64,000 nt of DNA from positions 1 through 64,000 of the forward strand of contig NZ_ALJF01000014.1 of NCBI RefSeq assembly GCF_000300855.1, given 5' to 3'. Made by a program: the position numbers and the translations under genes. The DNA is from Agrobacterium albertimagni AOL15 (GTDB lineage: Bacteria; Pseudomonadota; Alphaproteobacteria; Rhizobiales; Rhizobiaceae). This document shows positions 32,933-41,307 of this stretch, one piece after another (position 1 is the first letter of the stretch; the number at the start of each line of letters is the position of its first letter). The notes below the pieces were generated by a model. That model made no database searches. It was not told the DNA's origin and saw nothing but the letters and a program-made list of their open reading frames with translations.

Positions 32933-34342
32933 ATGACGACCGCAAACGATATCCTGAAACAGATCAAGGACAACGACATCAAGTTCGTCGACCTGCGCTT
33001 TACCGATCCGAAGGGCAAGCTGCAGCACGTCACGATGGACATTGCCTGCGTCGACGAAGACATGTTCGCCGATGGCGTCATGTTCGACGGTTCTTCGATT
33101 GCCGGCTGGAAGGCCATCAATGAGTCCGACATGGTGCTGATGCCGGACCCGGCGACCGTCCACATGGACCCCTTCTTCGCACAGTCGACGATGGTCATCC
33201 TCTGCGACATCCTCGATCCGGTTTCGGGCGAAGCCTATAACCGCGACCCGCGCGGCACAGCCAAGAAGGCCGAAGCCTATCTCAAGGCATCGGGCATTGG
33301 TGACACCGTGTTCGTCGGTCCGGAAGCCGAATTCTTCGTCTTCGACGACGTGAAGTACAAGGCCGACCCGTACAACACCGGCTTCAAGCTCGATTCGACC
33401 GAACTCCCGTCGAACGACGACACCGAATATGAAACCGGCAACCTCGGCCACCGTCCGCGCGTCAAGGGCGGCTATTTCCCGGTTCCACCGATCGACAGCC
33501 TGCAGGACATGCGCTCCGAAATGCTGACGGTCCTCGGCGAAATGGGCGTCGTCGTCGAAAAGCATCACCACGAAGTCGCAGCGGCCCAGCACGAGCTCGG
33601 CATCAAGTTCGACACCCTGGTGCGCAACGCCGACAAGATGCAGATCTACAAGTATGTCGTGCATCAGGTCGCCAATGCCTATGGCAAGACCGCGACCTTC
33701 ATGCCGAAGCCGATCTTCGGCGATAACGGCTCGGGCATGCACGTGCACCAGTCGATCTGGAAGGATGGCAAGCCGACCTTCGCCGGCGACGAATATGCTG
33801 GCCTCTCCGAGAGCTGCCTCTACTACATCGGCGGCATCATCAAGCATGCCAAGGCACTCAATGCCTTCACCAATCCGTCGACCAACTCCTACAAGCGTCT
33901 GGTCCCGGGTTACGAAGCTCCGGTCCTGCTGGCCTATTCGGCCCGCAACCGCTCGGCGTCCTGCCGCATTCCCTTCGGCACCAACCCGAAGGCCAAGCGC
34001 GTCGAAGTCCGCTTCCCCGATCCGATGGCGAACCCCTACCTCGCCTTCGCTGCCATGCTGATGGCCGGCCTCGACGGCATCAAGAACAAGATCCATCCGG
34101 GCAAGGCCATGGACAAGGATCTCTACGACTTGCCGCCGAAGGAACTGAAGAAGATCCCGACGGTCTGCGCCAGCTTGCGTGAAGCGCTTGAAAGCCTCGA
34201 CAAGGATCGCAAGTTCCTGACCGCCGGCGGCGTCTTCGACGACGATCAGATCGATTCGTTCATCGAACTGAAGATGCAGGAAGTCATGCGCTTTGAAATG
34301 ACCCCGCATCCGGTCGAATACGACATGTACTACTCGGCCTGA
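32933..34342 (+). CDS. glnA: glutamine synthetase type I
   Basis: 469 residues. ATP-dependent amidation of glutamate to glutamine; dodecameric, cytoplasmic. Seen: [35 protein letters not shown]-type segment [21 protein letters not shown], and the adenylylation site Tyr398 in DKDLYDLPP, so GlnE can inactivate it under nitrogen excess. It lies behind glnB, driven by the same sigma-54 promoter, and ends in a strong terminator. Confidence 0.99.
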   Translation: MTTANDILKQIKDNDIKFVDLRFTDPKGKLQHVTMDIACVDEDMFADGVMFDGSSIAGWKAINESDMVLMPDPATVHMDPFFAQSTMVILCDILDPVSGEAYNRDPRGTAKKAEAYLKASGIGDTVFVGPEAEFFVFDDVKYKADPYNTGFKLDSTELPSNDDTEYETGNLGHRPRVKGGYFPVPPIDSLQDMRSEMLTVLGEMGVVVEKHHHEVAAAQHELGIKFDTLVRNADKMQIYKYVVHQVANAYGKTATFMPKPIFGDNGSGMHVHQSIWKDGKPTFAGDEYAGLSESCLYYIGGIIKHAKALNAFTNPSTNSYKRLVPGYEAPVLLAYSARNRSASCRIPFGTNPKAKRVEVRFPDPMANPYLAFAAMLMAGLDGIKNKIHPGKAMDKDLYDLPPKELKKIPTVCASLREALESLDKDRKFLTAGGVFDDDQIDSFIELKMQEVMRFEMTPHPVEYDMYYSA

Positions 34343-34366
34343 TCATCAGGTTTTGCCGATCAGAAG

Positions 34367-34395
34367 CGCCGGTGGAGAAATCCGCCGGCGTTTTT
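34367..34395 (+). terminator. rho-independent terminator of glnB-glnA
   Basis: CGCCGGTGGA-gaaa-TCCGCCGGCG (10-bp stem, one G-T wobble, GAAA tetraloop) followed by TTTTTCGTTT. Confidence 0.92.
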
Positions 34396-34492
34396 CGTTT
34401 GTGCGGGTACCGTTTGGAGAAAATGTCGCTTTCGCGCAGAAGAGCGGCACGCTAGCACTTGGACAGTCCTTCCCTCCGCGCCAGCGATCCCC

Positions 34493-35413
34493 ATGCCCGC
34501 TCCCCACCAGACCACCGATCCGCGCCTCTATGACTGGTTGCTCTTCTTGCTGGCACCCCTGTTCTTTTCTTCGAACCTGATCTTCGGCCGGGGGATATCG
34601 GGCGAAGTCGGGCCGTTCACGACGGCGCTGCTCCGATGGGTCGGCGCCGCAATCCTGATGTCGCCCTTCATCTGGCACGAACGACAGGCCTGCCTTGCCT
34701 TCGTCCGGCGACACACCGCGCTCTGGCTAACGCTTGGCATTCTCGGCATGGGCATTTGCGGTGGCGTGGTCTACTGGGCGCTGACGCTGACCACGGCCTC
34801 GAACGCGACGCTGATCTACACCACCTCGTCGCTCTTCATAATCCTGTTCCAGTGGCTGTTTCAGAAGCGCGCCATCACCGGCCGCGAGCTTCTCGGCATG
34901 ATCATCGCCTTCGGCGGTGTCGTTGCGATCGTGCTGAAGGGCCACCCCGAAGCACTTCTCGAACTCACCTTCAACATCGGTGATCTCGCCATTCTCGTGG
35001 CCGCCATCGCCTTTGCCGCCTATTCCCTCTTGCTGCGGCGCCCCTCCGTGCGCGCGATGCCGCCGCTGCCTTTGTTCGCCTTGCTGGCTCTGTCGGGTGC
35101 GATTGTTCTGATCCCGCCGGGCCTGATCGAAATGGCCTCGGGCGGCCCCCTGCCCGACACCTGGATGGAATTCGCCAAGCTCGCCGGGATCATCCTCTTT
35201 GCATCGCTTGCGGCATTCTACTGCTTCCAGCATGCCGTCCAGGTCTTCGGGCCCGGGATCGCCGGAATGACCCTCTACCTCATGCCGCCGATGTCGATCC
35301 TGATGGCCGTCGTCTTCCTCGGCGAACGTTTCGAGCACTATCACGCGATCGGCATCGTCCTGGTCACCGGCGGCCTCATCCTGGCAACCGCACCGGGCCG
35401 AAAAACGGCCTAG
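34493..35413 (+). CDS. EamA/DMT-family transporter
   Basis: 306 residues with about ten hydrophobic helices in two EamA repeats (first about 20-140, second about 160-295). Seen: NLIFGRG..GEVGPFTTALLRWVGA, SNATLIYTTSSLFIILFQWLF, and GPGIAGMTLYLMPPMSILMAVVFLGERFEHYHAIG. Drug/metabolite transporter superfamily, inner membrane; substrate unknown. A second, diverged DMT transporter is at 39447. Confidence 0.88.
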   Translation: MPAPHQTTDPRLYDWLLFLLAPLFFSSNLIFGRGISGEVGPFTTALLRWVGAAILMSPFIWHERQACLAFVRRHTALWLTLGILGMGICGGVVYWALTLTTASNATLIYTTSSLFIILFQWLFQKRAITGRELLGMIIAFGGVVAIVLKGHPEALLELTFNIGDLAILVAAIAFAAYSLLLRRPSVRAMPPLPLFALLALSGAIVLIPPGLIEMASGGPLPDTWMEFAKLAGIILFASLAAFYCFQHAVQVFGPGIAGMTLYLMPPMSILMAVVFLGERFEHYHAIGIVLVTGGLILATAPGRKTA

Positions 35414-35447
35414 GTCTGGCCGTTGGCCACACTGTCACACACCATCC

Positions 35448-35476
35448 CTTGATTTTGCCGGGCTTTCTTCCCAAAT
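35448..35476 (+). promoter_or_regulatory. sigma-32 (RpoH)-type promoter of hspQ
   Basis: CTTGATT (35448-35454), 15-nt spacer, CCCAAAT (35470-35476), close to the heat-shock consensus CTTGAAA-N13-17-CCCCAT-T. It lies 25 nt before the hspQ start. Spacing and both elements fit; by eye only. Confidence 0.65.
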
Positions 35477-35500
35477 ATGACAGGGAAAGGAAGTCAAACC

Positions 35501-35830
35501 ATGAAACAACGAAGCGCTAAATTTGGTATCGGAGACGTCGTACGGCACAAGTTCTTTCCGTTCCGCGGCGTGATCTTCGATGTTGATCCGGAGTTTGCCA
35601 ATTCCGAGGAATGGTGGAACGCGATCCCCGCCGAGGTCCGGCCCCACAAGGACCAGCCCTTCTACCATCTGCTCGCGGAGAATTCCGAAACGGAATACGT
35701 CGCTTACGTGTCCGAGCAGAATCTCGAGCGTGATCAGAGCCAGGAGCCTCTGCGCAATCCGCAGATCCAGCAGATCTTCGAACCGCAGCAGACGGGCCGC
35801 TACAAGCCGAAGATGAACTTCGCGCACTGA
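35501..35830 (+). CDS. hspQ: heat shock protein HspQ
   Basis: 109 residues from ATG 35501, which has AAAGGAAG ahead; the frame continues to ATG 35477 but without a site. YccV-like beta-barrel: KFGIGDVVRHKFFPFRGVIFDVDPEF, EWWNAIPAEVRPHKDQPFYHLLAENS, YVSEQNLERDQSQEPL. In E. coli HspQ binds hemimethylated DNA and modulates Lon proteolysis; whether either role holds here is unknown. The RpoH-type promoter agrees with heat induction. Confidence 0.93.
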   Translation: MKQRSAKFGIGDVVRHKFFPFRGVIFDVDPEFANSEEWWNAIPAEVRPHKDQPFYHLLAENSETEYVAYVSEQNLERDQSQEPLRNPQIQQIFEPQQTGRYKPKMNFAH

Positions 35831-35850
35831 CCGGAAGCCTAAGCCTCATA

Positions 35851-35881
35851 CGAAAAAGCCCGCGTCTGATGACGCGGGCTT
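35851..35881 (-). terminator. terminator between hspQ and the IalB-family gene
   Basis: AAGCCCGCGTC-tgat-GACGCGGGCTT forms an 11-bp perfect stem. The T run is on the minus strand (TTTTTCG), so it mainly ends the leftward gene; it may also stop hspQ. Confidence 0.85.
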
Positions 35882-35908
35882 CATCTATCTAGAGCTGATC
35901 GCGGGGGA

Positions 35909-36541
35909 TCAGTTGCCCTGCTTGGCCGCGTTCTGGGCGTCGGTGATCGCCTTGTTACGCTCTTCCTGCTTCTTCTGCATGGCTTCCTGCAGCATGCGCT
36001 GGCGCTCTTCGGCCTGCGACTGCGACATCGCTTCGCCATCGAAGGCGCCGGTGAAGCCGGTCAGCGGGATCTTGATCGGGTTCGGCGCGCGGCGGAAGTT
36101 GATCGATGTGAAGACGACCTCGTTGCCCTTCTTCAGGCTCGCGATGATCGCGTCCGTCAGCGGGATTTCGGCGGTGCAGCGGTCCGGCAGGCAGACGGCA
36201 TAGTCGAGCTTGGTGCCCTTGGCGCCATCGATCTGCATCATCACGCCCGGCGGAATGAGACGGGCCGAGGGAACCGTGACCTGCAGCAGCTTGCGGTTGA
36301 CCTTGCCTTCGACCGTGATCAGGCCGACCGCGGTGATCAGCTGACCGTTTGCGGCGACGAGCTGGTTCTGGACGACGCAGACGTCGGACTCTTCCTGCTT
36401 GGCGCAGGTCTTGAACCACTTCGCCTCGGAAGGCGCGGCAGCTTCCTGTGCCTGGGCGACGACCGGCATGGCGGTTGCCGCGAAGGACAGTGCGATTGCA
36501 GACACAGCCGTCCGCGTTGCGTTGCTAAGTTTGAACATCAT
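35909..36541 (-). CDS. invasion-associated locus B (IalB) family protein
   Basis: 210 residues. Signal peptide to about residue 32 (ATAMPVVAQAQ). The body has paired cysteines CAKQEESDVC and VCLPDRC that can form disulfides, and GVMMQIDGAKGTKLDYAVC, all IalB family. The C-terminus is a charged coiled-coil-like tail (QAEERQRMLQEAMQKKQEER). Periplasmic; in Bartonella IalB relates to erythrocyte invasion, but in rhizobia the role is unknown. ATG 36541 has AGGAG ten bases upstream; the frame extends to 36736 without a plausible start. Confidence 0.88.
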   Translation of the reverse strand: MMFKLSNATRTAVSAIALSFAATAMPVVAQAQEAAAPSEAKWFKTCAKQEESDVCVVQNQLVAANGQLITAVGLITVEGKVNRKLLQVTVPSARLIPPGVMMQIDGAKGTKLDYAVCLPDRCTAEIPLTDAIIASLKKGNEVVFTSINFRRAPNPIKIPLTGFTGAFDGEAMSQSQAEERQRMLQEAMQKKQEERNKAITDAQNAAKQGN

Positions 36542-36740
36542 ACGTATTCCGTCTCCTGAAAACCCCTGTCGCGCGGACTTTTTTGCCGCGTCATTCACCG
36601 GTCTTGTCAGCCCCCACCTGTGGTTCAAATGAGGCAAATACATGACCCTGCGATCTGGCTCACCTGTTACATCGCGGCGGCCAGAATATCCAGCGTTTCT
36701 TTGACGCCGGATCGACTCACATCTCCTCATTCTCACCCGC

Positions 36741-36769
36741 TTGTGTTGGTTTTATGGTGAGTGTGCTAG
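36741..36769 (+). promoter_or_regulatory. putative promoter of the solute-binding protein gene
   Basis: TTGTGT (36741-36746), 17-nt spacer, TGCTAG (36764-36769). Transcription would start near 36776, which excludes ATG 36754 as the start codon and supports TTG 36814. Confidence 0.5.
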
Positions 36770-36813
36770 CGTCCCGGCACATTCGAGATTCTAATTGGAG
36801 GAGGATCGTCGCC

Positions 36814-38619
36814 TTGCGCCGTCTCTTGTTTACTCTGCTTCTGCTGCCCCTCGCCTCTGTCGCTGCGGCAGAACCCATGCACGGCATTGCCATGCATGGG
36901 GAGCCTGCCCTCTCCGCCGATTACACGCATTTTCCCTATGTGAATACGGAGATCAAAAAGGGTGGCAAGGTCAATTACGGCGTCGTCGGCACCTATGATG
37001 CGCTGAACCCCTTTGTCCTCAAGGGCATGCGCACGACGGCGCGCGGCGTATGGGATCCGGAATTCGGCAATCTGCTTTACGAACCGCTGATGACCCGGTC
37101 TGCCGACGAGCCCTTTACGCTCTATGGCCTGCTGGCTGAAACCGTCGAATGGGATGCCGATCGGACCTATGTGCAGTTCAATCTCAACCCCAAAGCGCGC
37201 TGGCATGACGGCAAGCCTGTTACTCCCGAAGATGTGATCTTCACCTTCGAACTCTTGCGCGACAAGGGACGCCCGCCCTTCAACGGCCGGCTCAATGCAG
37301 TCGCCAGCATGGAGAAGGTCGGCGAGCACGGCATCAAGTTTACCTTCAACGAGAAGGCAAACCGCGAGACACCGCTGATCTTCGCCAACTCGACCCCGAT
37401 CCTGCCGAAACACGCGATCGATCCCGAAACCTTCGATCAGGGCGGGCTTAACATCCCGATCGGTTCGGGCCCCTACAGGATCAAGGAGCTGAAGCCCGGC
37501 GAGAAGGTCACTTGGGCACTCGACCCCGACTACTGGGGCAAGGACATTCCTTCAAAGGTCGGCGTCGACAACTACGACGAAATCAGCGTCACCTATTTCC
37601 TCCAGGAGGCAACGCTTTTCGAAGCCTTCAAGAAAGGCGAGATCGACATCTATCCGGATGGCGATTCGAACCATTGGCAACGAGCCTACAATTTCCCGGC
37701 CGCGCAGAATGGCGATGTCGTGAAGGAAGCCTTCAAGCCTGGGCTCCCCTCCGGCATGCTGGGATTCGTCTTCAACACCCGCCGCCCGATCTTTGCGGAC
37801 GTCAAAGTCCGCGAGGCAATCAGCACCGCCTTCGACTTCGAAGCAATGAACAAGACCCTCTTCGGCAATGCCTTCACTCGCACGCAAAGCTACTGGCAGA
37901 ATTCGGCACTCGGCGCCTACGGCAATGCCGCCGACGAGAGAGAACTGGCACTGCTCGGGCCGGCCAGGGAGAAACTATCGCCGGAGATCCTCGCTGGCAC
38001 CTACAGCCAATCGGCCACGGACGGATCCGGCGGTGATCGCAAGGCGCTCGGCACGGCCGTCAGGCTGTTCCAGGAAGCGGGCTACAAGATCCAGGGCGGC
38101 AAGATGATCGATGCCGCTGGCAAGCCGCTCGCCTTCGAAGTAATGACCCAGAACGAAGGTCAGGAGAAGATGGCCATCGCGTTTCAGCGGACGCTGAAAA
38201 TGATCGGCATCGACATGGCGATCCGCACCGTCGATGACGCGCAGTATCAGGCGCGCTCCAACAGCTTCGACTATGACATGATCATCAAGGCTTACACCTC
38301 GTCGCTCTCGCCCGGCGCCGAGCAGGTCAATCGTTGGGCATCCGAAGCGAAAGATGCCCAGGGCAGCTTCAACTATGCGGGCGTGGCCGACCCCGACATC
38401 GACCGCATGATCGAGGCATTGCTGCAGGCCCGCGACCCGGCCGATTTCCAGGCAGCCGTGCGCGCTTATGACCGGCTCCTGGTTGCCGGACACTACCTCG
38501 TGCCTCTCTATCACATCGGCGAGCAATGGGTCGCCCGCTGGAAGCATATCGGACGGCCCGATGCAGCCCCGCTCTATGGCTACCAGCGCTCCACATGGTT
38601 CGACGCACGGGTGCAGTAA
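36814..38619 (+). CDS. extracellular solute-binding protein, family 5 (peptide/oligopeptide type)
   Basis: 601 residues from TTG 36814, with GGAGGAGG nine bases upstream. Signal peptide (LRRLLFTLLLLPLASVAAA) then family 5 periplasmic binding fold: VWDPEFGNLLYEPLMT, WHDGKPVTPEDVIFTFE, VTYFLQEATLFEAFKKGEIDIYPDGDSNHW. Long size and composition resemble the YejA-like/peptide-binding branch. No permease or ATPase gene is adjacent, so either the ABC components are elsewhere or it is an orphan receptor. The frame opens at 36754 but that ATG precedes the predicted transcription start. Confidence 0.9.
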   Translation: MRRLLFTLLLLPLASVAAAEPMHGIAMHGEPALSADYTHFPYVNTEIKKGGKVNYGVVGTYDALNPFVLKGMRTTARGVWDPEFGNLLYEPLMTRSADEPFTLYGLLAETVEWDADRTYVQFNLNPKARWHDGKPVTPEDVIFTFELLRDKGRPPFNGRLNAVASMEKVGEHGIKFTFNEKANRETPLIFANSTPILPKHAIDPETFDQGGLNIPIGSGPYRIKELKPGEKVTWALDPDYWGKDIPSKVGVDNYDEISVTYFLQEATLFEAFKKGEIDIYPDGDSNHWQRAYNFPAAQNGDVVKEAFKPGLPSGMLGFVFNTRRPIFADVKVREAISTAFDFEAMNKTLFGNAFTRTQSYWQNSALGAYGNAADERELALLGPAREKLSPEILAGTYSQSATDGSGGDRKALGTAVRLFQEAGYKIQGGKMIDAAGKPLAFEVMTQNEGQEKMAIAFQRTLKMIGIDMAIRTVDDAQYQARSNSFDYDMIIKAYTSSLSPGAEQVNRWASEAKDAQGSFNYAGVADPDIDRMIEALLQARDPADFQAAVRAYDRLLVAGHYLVPLYHIGEQWVARWKHIGRPDAAPLYGYQRSTWFDARVQ

Positions 38620-38717
38620 CCCCCAAGCGTTTGACGCTGTGTTTCCGGGCCGGAGCTTGTCTCCGGCCTGCTTTGCTTTAAGGACGATCGACACGAATGC
38701 CAGAAAAGGATGACACC

Positions 38718-39389
38718 ATGGACCGCATCACCATCGACCTCGTATCCGACGTGGTCTGCCCCTGGTGTTATCTCGGCAAGGCGCGGCTCGAACTCGCCAT
38801 CGCCGAGGTGCAGGACGAAGTCAGCGTCGACATCAACTGGCGGCCCTACCAGCTCAACCCCGACTATCCGCCTGAGGGCGTCGACCAGCAGGTCGAACTG
38901 GCGAAGAAGCTCGGTGGCAAGGACAAGATGGATCAGGCGCATGCACATCTAAAGTCGCTGGGTGCCGAGGTCGGCATCGCCTTCGATTTCGAAGCGATCA
39001 AGGTCGGTCCGAACACGCTTGATGCCCACCGACTGATCCACTGGGCCGGCCAGGAAAGCCGGGAGACGCAGACCCGCGTGGTCGACCTCCTGTTCAAGGC
39101 GAATTTCGAACAGGGACGAAACATTGGCGACACCGCCGTACTGCTCGACATCGCGACCGAGGCCGGCCTCTCGCGCCCGGTGATCGAATCGTTGCTGTCA
39201 GGCGATGCCGACGTCGACCATGTGCTGTCCGAGGTCGAAGCCGCCAAGCAGATGGGCGTGAACGGCGTGCCCTTCTTCATCTTCGACCAGCAATATGCGG
39301 TCAGCGGTGCCCAGCCGCCGGCGGAACTTGCCAATGCCCTGCGCGAAATCGCCAAGGCGAAGGCCGAGGCGCTGCGCAATCTGAATTGA
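38718..39389 (+). CDS. DsbA-family oxidoreductase (FrnE-like)
   Basis: 223 residues from ATG 38718 (AAGGATG site; the frame also opens at 38697). Thioredoxin fold with CPWC at residues 14-17 (VSDVVCPWCYLGK) and a helical insert, ending in GVPFFIFDQQYAVSGAQPPAEL. No signal peptide, so cytoplasmic, as for FrnE of Deinococcus (a disulfide isomerase linked to oxidative stress). The substrate here is unknown. Confidence 0.93.
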   Translation: MDRITIDLVSDVVCPWCYLGKARLELAIAEVQDEVSVDINWRPYQLNPDYPPEGVDQQVELAKKLGGKDKMDQAHAHLKSLGAEVGIAFDFEAIKVGPNTLDAHRLIHWAGQESRETQTRVVDLLFKANFEQGRNIGDTAVLLDIATEAGLSRPVIESLLSGDADVDHVLSEVEAAKQMGVNGVPFFIFDQQYAVSGAQPPAELANALREIAKAKAEALRNLN

Positions 39390-39446
39390 CGGTTGTAACG
39401 AACACTCGTATCCCGGTGAGGTAACCTCCTCCCCGGGATCATCACC

Positions 39447-40397
39447 TTGTCCGCCGACACCACTTTCAAAGGCGTCATCTTCGCCTTCATCTGCTTTGCC
39501 GCCTATTCCTTCAGTGATGCTGCCGTGAAAATGGTGGAAGGCCGCGTGCCCGCCTTCGAAGCCGGCTTCATCGGCAGCCTCTTCGGCTTTCTGGCAATCC
39601 CCTTCCTGATGAAGCGCGGCGATCGCTATACAGATCTGGTGCGCAGCACGAACTGGCCGCTCTGGGGCTTGCGTTTCGTCTGTTCTGCCGTGGGCACGGT
39701 CGGCAGCATCATTGCCTTTACCCAGCTCTCCATGGCCGAGGCCTTCTGCCTGATCTTCCTTCTGCCGTCGTTCGCGACAATCATGTCGGTGATCTTCCTC
39801 AAGGAAGAAGTGGGCATGAAACGCTGGGCAGCCGTGCTGATCGGCTTCCTCGGCGTGCTGGTGGTCTTGAGACCGGGCTTTCGCGAGTTGGAAATCGGGC
39901 ATCTCGCAGCACTGATTTCGGGCTTTGCCGGCGCCGTCACCATCATCATCTTCCGCGCCATGGGCCCGCAGGAGAAGAACATCTCGCTCTATGGCGCAGG
40001 CCTGCTCGGCAGCGTGATCATATGCGCGGCCTTCTCGCTACCCGACTTCCAGGCGCCCGACAGTTACGACCTGATGCTTCTTGCCGCCTTCGGACTGCTC
40101 GCCGCCGTCGGCAATATCTTCATGATGCTGGCGTCATTCTACGCCCCCGCCCCGATCGTCGGGCCGATCCAATACAGCCAGATGCTCTGGGCCATCCTGC
40201 TCGGTTATCTCGTCTTCGGCGACAAGGTCGACTGGCCGATGGGCATCGGCATCGTGCTGATCGTCGGGTCAGGGCTTCTGACACTGATCCGCGAGCGCAA
40301 GCGCGACACGCCGCTTCCGCCACCGGTGGCTGGCAAGACGGATGCGGCACTGGCGATCAAGCCGGAGGACAGCGAAGCTCGCCGCGCCGGTGATTGA
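39447..40397 (+). CDS. EamA/DMT-family transporter
   Basis: 316 residues, ten predicted helices in two EamA repeats (FAAYSFSDAAVKMVEGRVPAFEAGFIG and MMLASFYAPAPIVGPIQYSQML). The start TTG 39447 (LSADTTFKGVIFA) has no clear ribosome site; no ATG lies close. Polar C-terminal tail of about 30 residues. Substrate unknown. It is convergent with the DnaB-like ATPase over a 15-nt gap. Confidence 0.85.
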   Translation: MSADTTFKGVIFAFICFAAYSFSDAAVKMVEGRVPAFEAGFIGSLFGFLAIPFLMKRGDRYTDLVRSTNWPLWGLRFVCSAVGTVGSIIAFTQLSMAEAFCLIFLLPSFATIMSVIFLKEEVGMKRWAAVLIGFLGVLVVLRPGFRELEIGHLAALISGFAGAVTIIIFRAMGPQEKNISLYGAGLLGSVIICAAFSLPDFQAPDSYDLMLLAAFGLLAAVGNIFMMLASFYAPAPIVGPIQYSQMLWAILLGYLVFGDKVDWPMGIGIVLIVGSGLLTLIRERKRDTPLPPPVAGKTDAALAIKPEDSEARRAGD

Positions 40398-40412
40398 CCT
40401 CATTTTGCCCTG

Positions 40413-41126
40413 TCAGGCTGCCTTCACCTCTTGGATCGCACCTGCGTTCAGAAAGATGAAGCGATCGAACAGGGAGAGATCAAGCGGATTGGGCAGCCGG
40501 ATATGGGCTTGCCCCGGCAATCCGTCCCGCTCCGCCTCGAAGCGTCGATCGACTTGCGAGATGAAGATCATTACGAGCCCGTTTGCCTTTGCATAGGAGC
40601 GCAACTGACCAACCTGATGCTCGAGGTCAGGGGTCTCCCGTCGTTCGTTCAGCATTTGAAGGTAATCGATCACCACCACAGTTCCTGACGGCAGACCGCC
40701 GAGCGAGGCGATAATGTAATCCGCATCAATACGCTCGGAATCATGAAGCTCGAAGAGACCGTTGAATTCCGACGGAGTTGCATCGAGCCGATGCATCCGC
40801 TCAACGACTTCGCGTTCGGTATAGGCAAGGGTAAAAAACAGGCCGTGCTGACCATTGCGCATGGCATCGATTAGTATCTGCAGGGTGAGAAGTGTCTTCC
40901 CCTGCCCCGGGCGTGCACCCACGAGGATCAACTCGCCTGGCTCGAAGTCGCGATAATCGACACGGTTTGTTGCATCGAGCGTGCGCCGGCTTGTGAGCAG
41001 GCTCCAGCACGAGAAACCCTCTTCGCGCGCGACTTCATTCAGCGCCGCAGCGAGTGGCATGCCTTCGCGCCGGCTCAGCAGACGTGCCTTCCGTTTCAGA
41101 TAGAATATGGGTGTAGATTTCGTCAT
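40413..41126 (-). CDS. DnaB-like RecA-fold ATPase, stand-alone
   Basis: 237 residues from ATG 41126 (AGAGG site); the frame runs further to 41264 without a good start. Residues about 75-230 resemble the C-terminal ATPase domain of replicative helicases: Walker A GARPGQGKTLLTLQIL, Walker B VVVIDYLQML, and SQVDRRFE (DnaB has SQLNR). The DnaB N-terminal domain and DnaG-binding part are absent. The first 50 residues hold a short Ala/Leu-rich segment (MPLAAALNEVAREEGFSCWSLL) seen in other small proteins. An orphan helicase-type ATPase, role unknown. It may couple with plasmid, phage or DNA repair functions. Confidence 0.85.
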   Translation of the reverse strand: MTKSTPIFYLKRKARLLSRREGMPLAAALNEVAREEGFSCWSLLTSRRTLDATNRVDYRDFEPGELILVGARPGQGKTLLTLQILIDAMRNGQHGLFFTLAYTEREVVERMHRLDATPSEFNGLFELHDSERIDADYIIASLGGLPSGTVVVIDYLQMLNERRETPDLEHQVGQLRSYAKANGLVMIFISQVDRRFEAERDGLPGQAHIRLPNPLDLSLFDRFIFLNAGAIQEVKAA

Positions 41127-41307
41127 CGCGGTACCTCTGATGACGGGCAGAAATCGCAATCCCTCCTTATGCCGCGCCCGAATCTTCGGATCGGATGTTC
41201 GTATTAGCCCAACATGGAAAATGCTTTCCCGAGTGGAGGGGGGAGGCACGGGCCGTGCACCCAACGAAACTAGACCGATTCGCTGGCGAACAGGAAGAGC
41301 CGACGGA

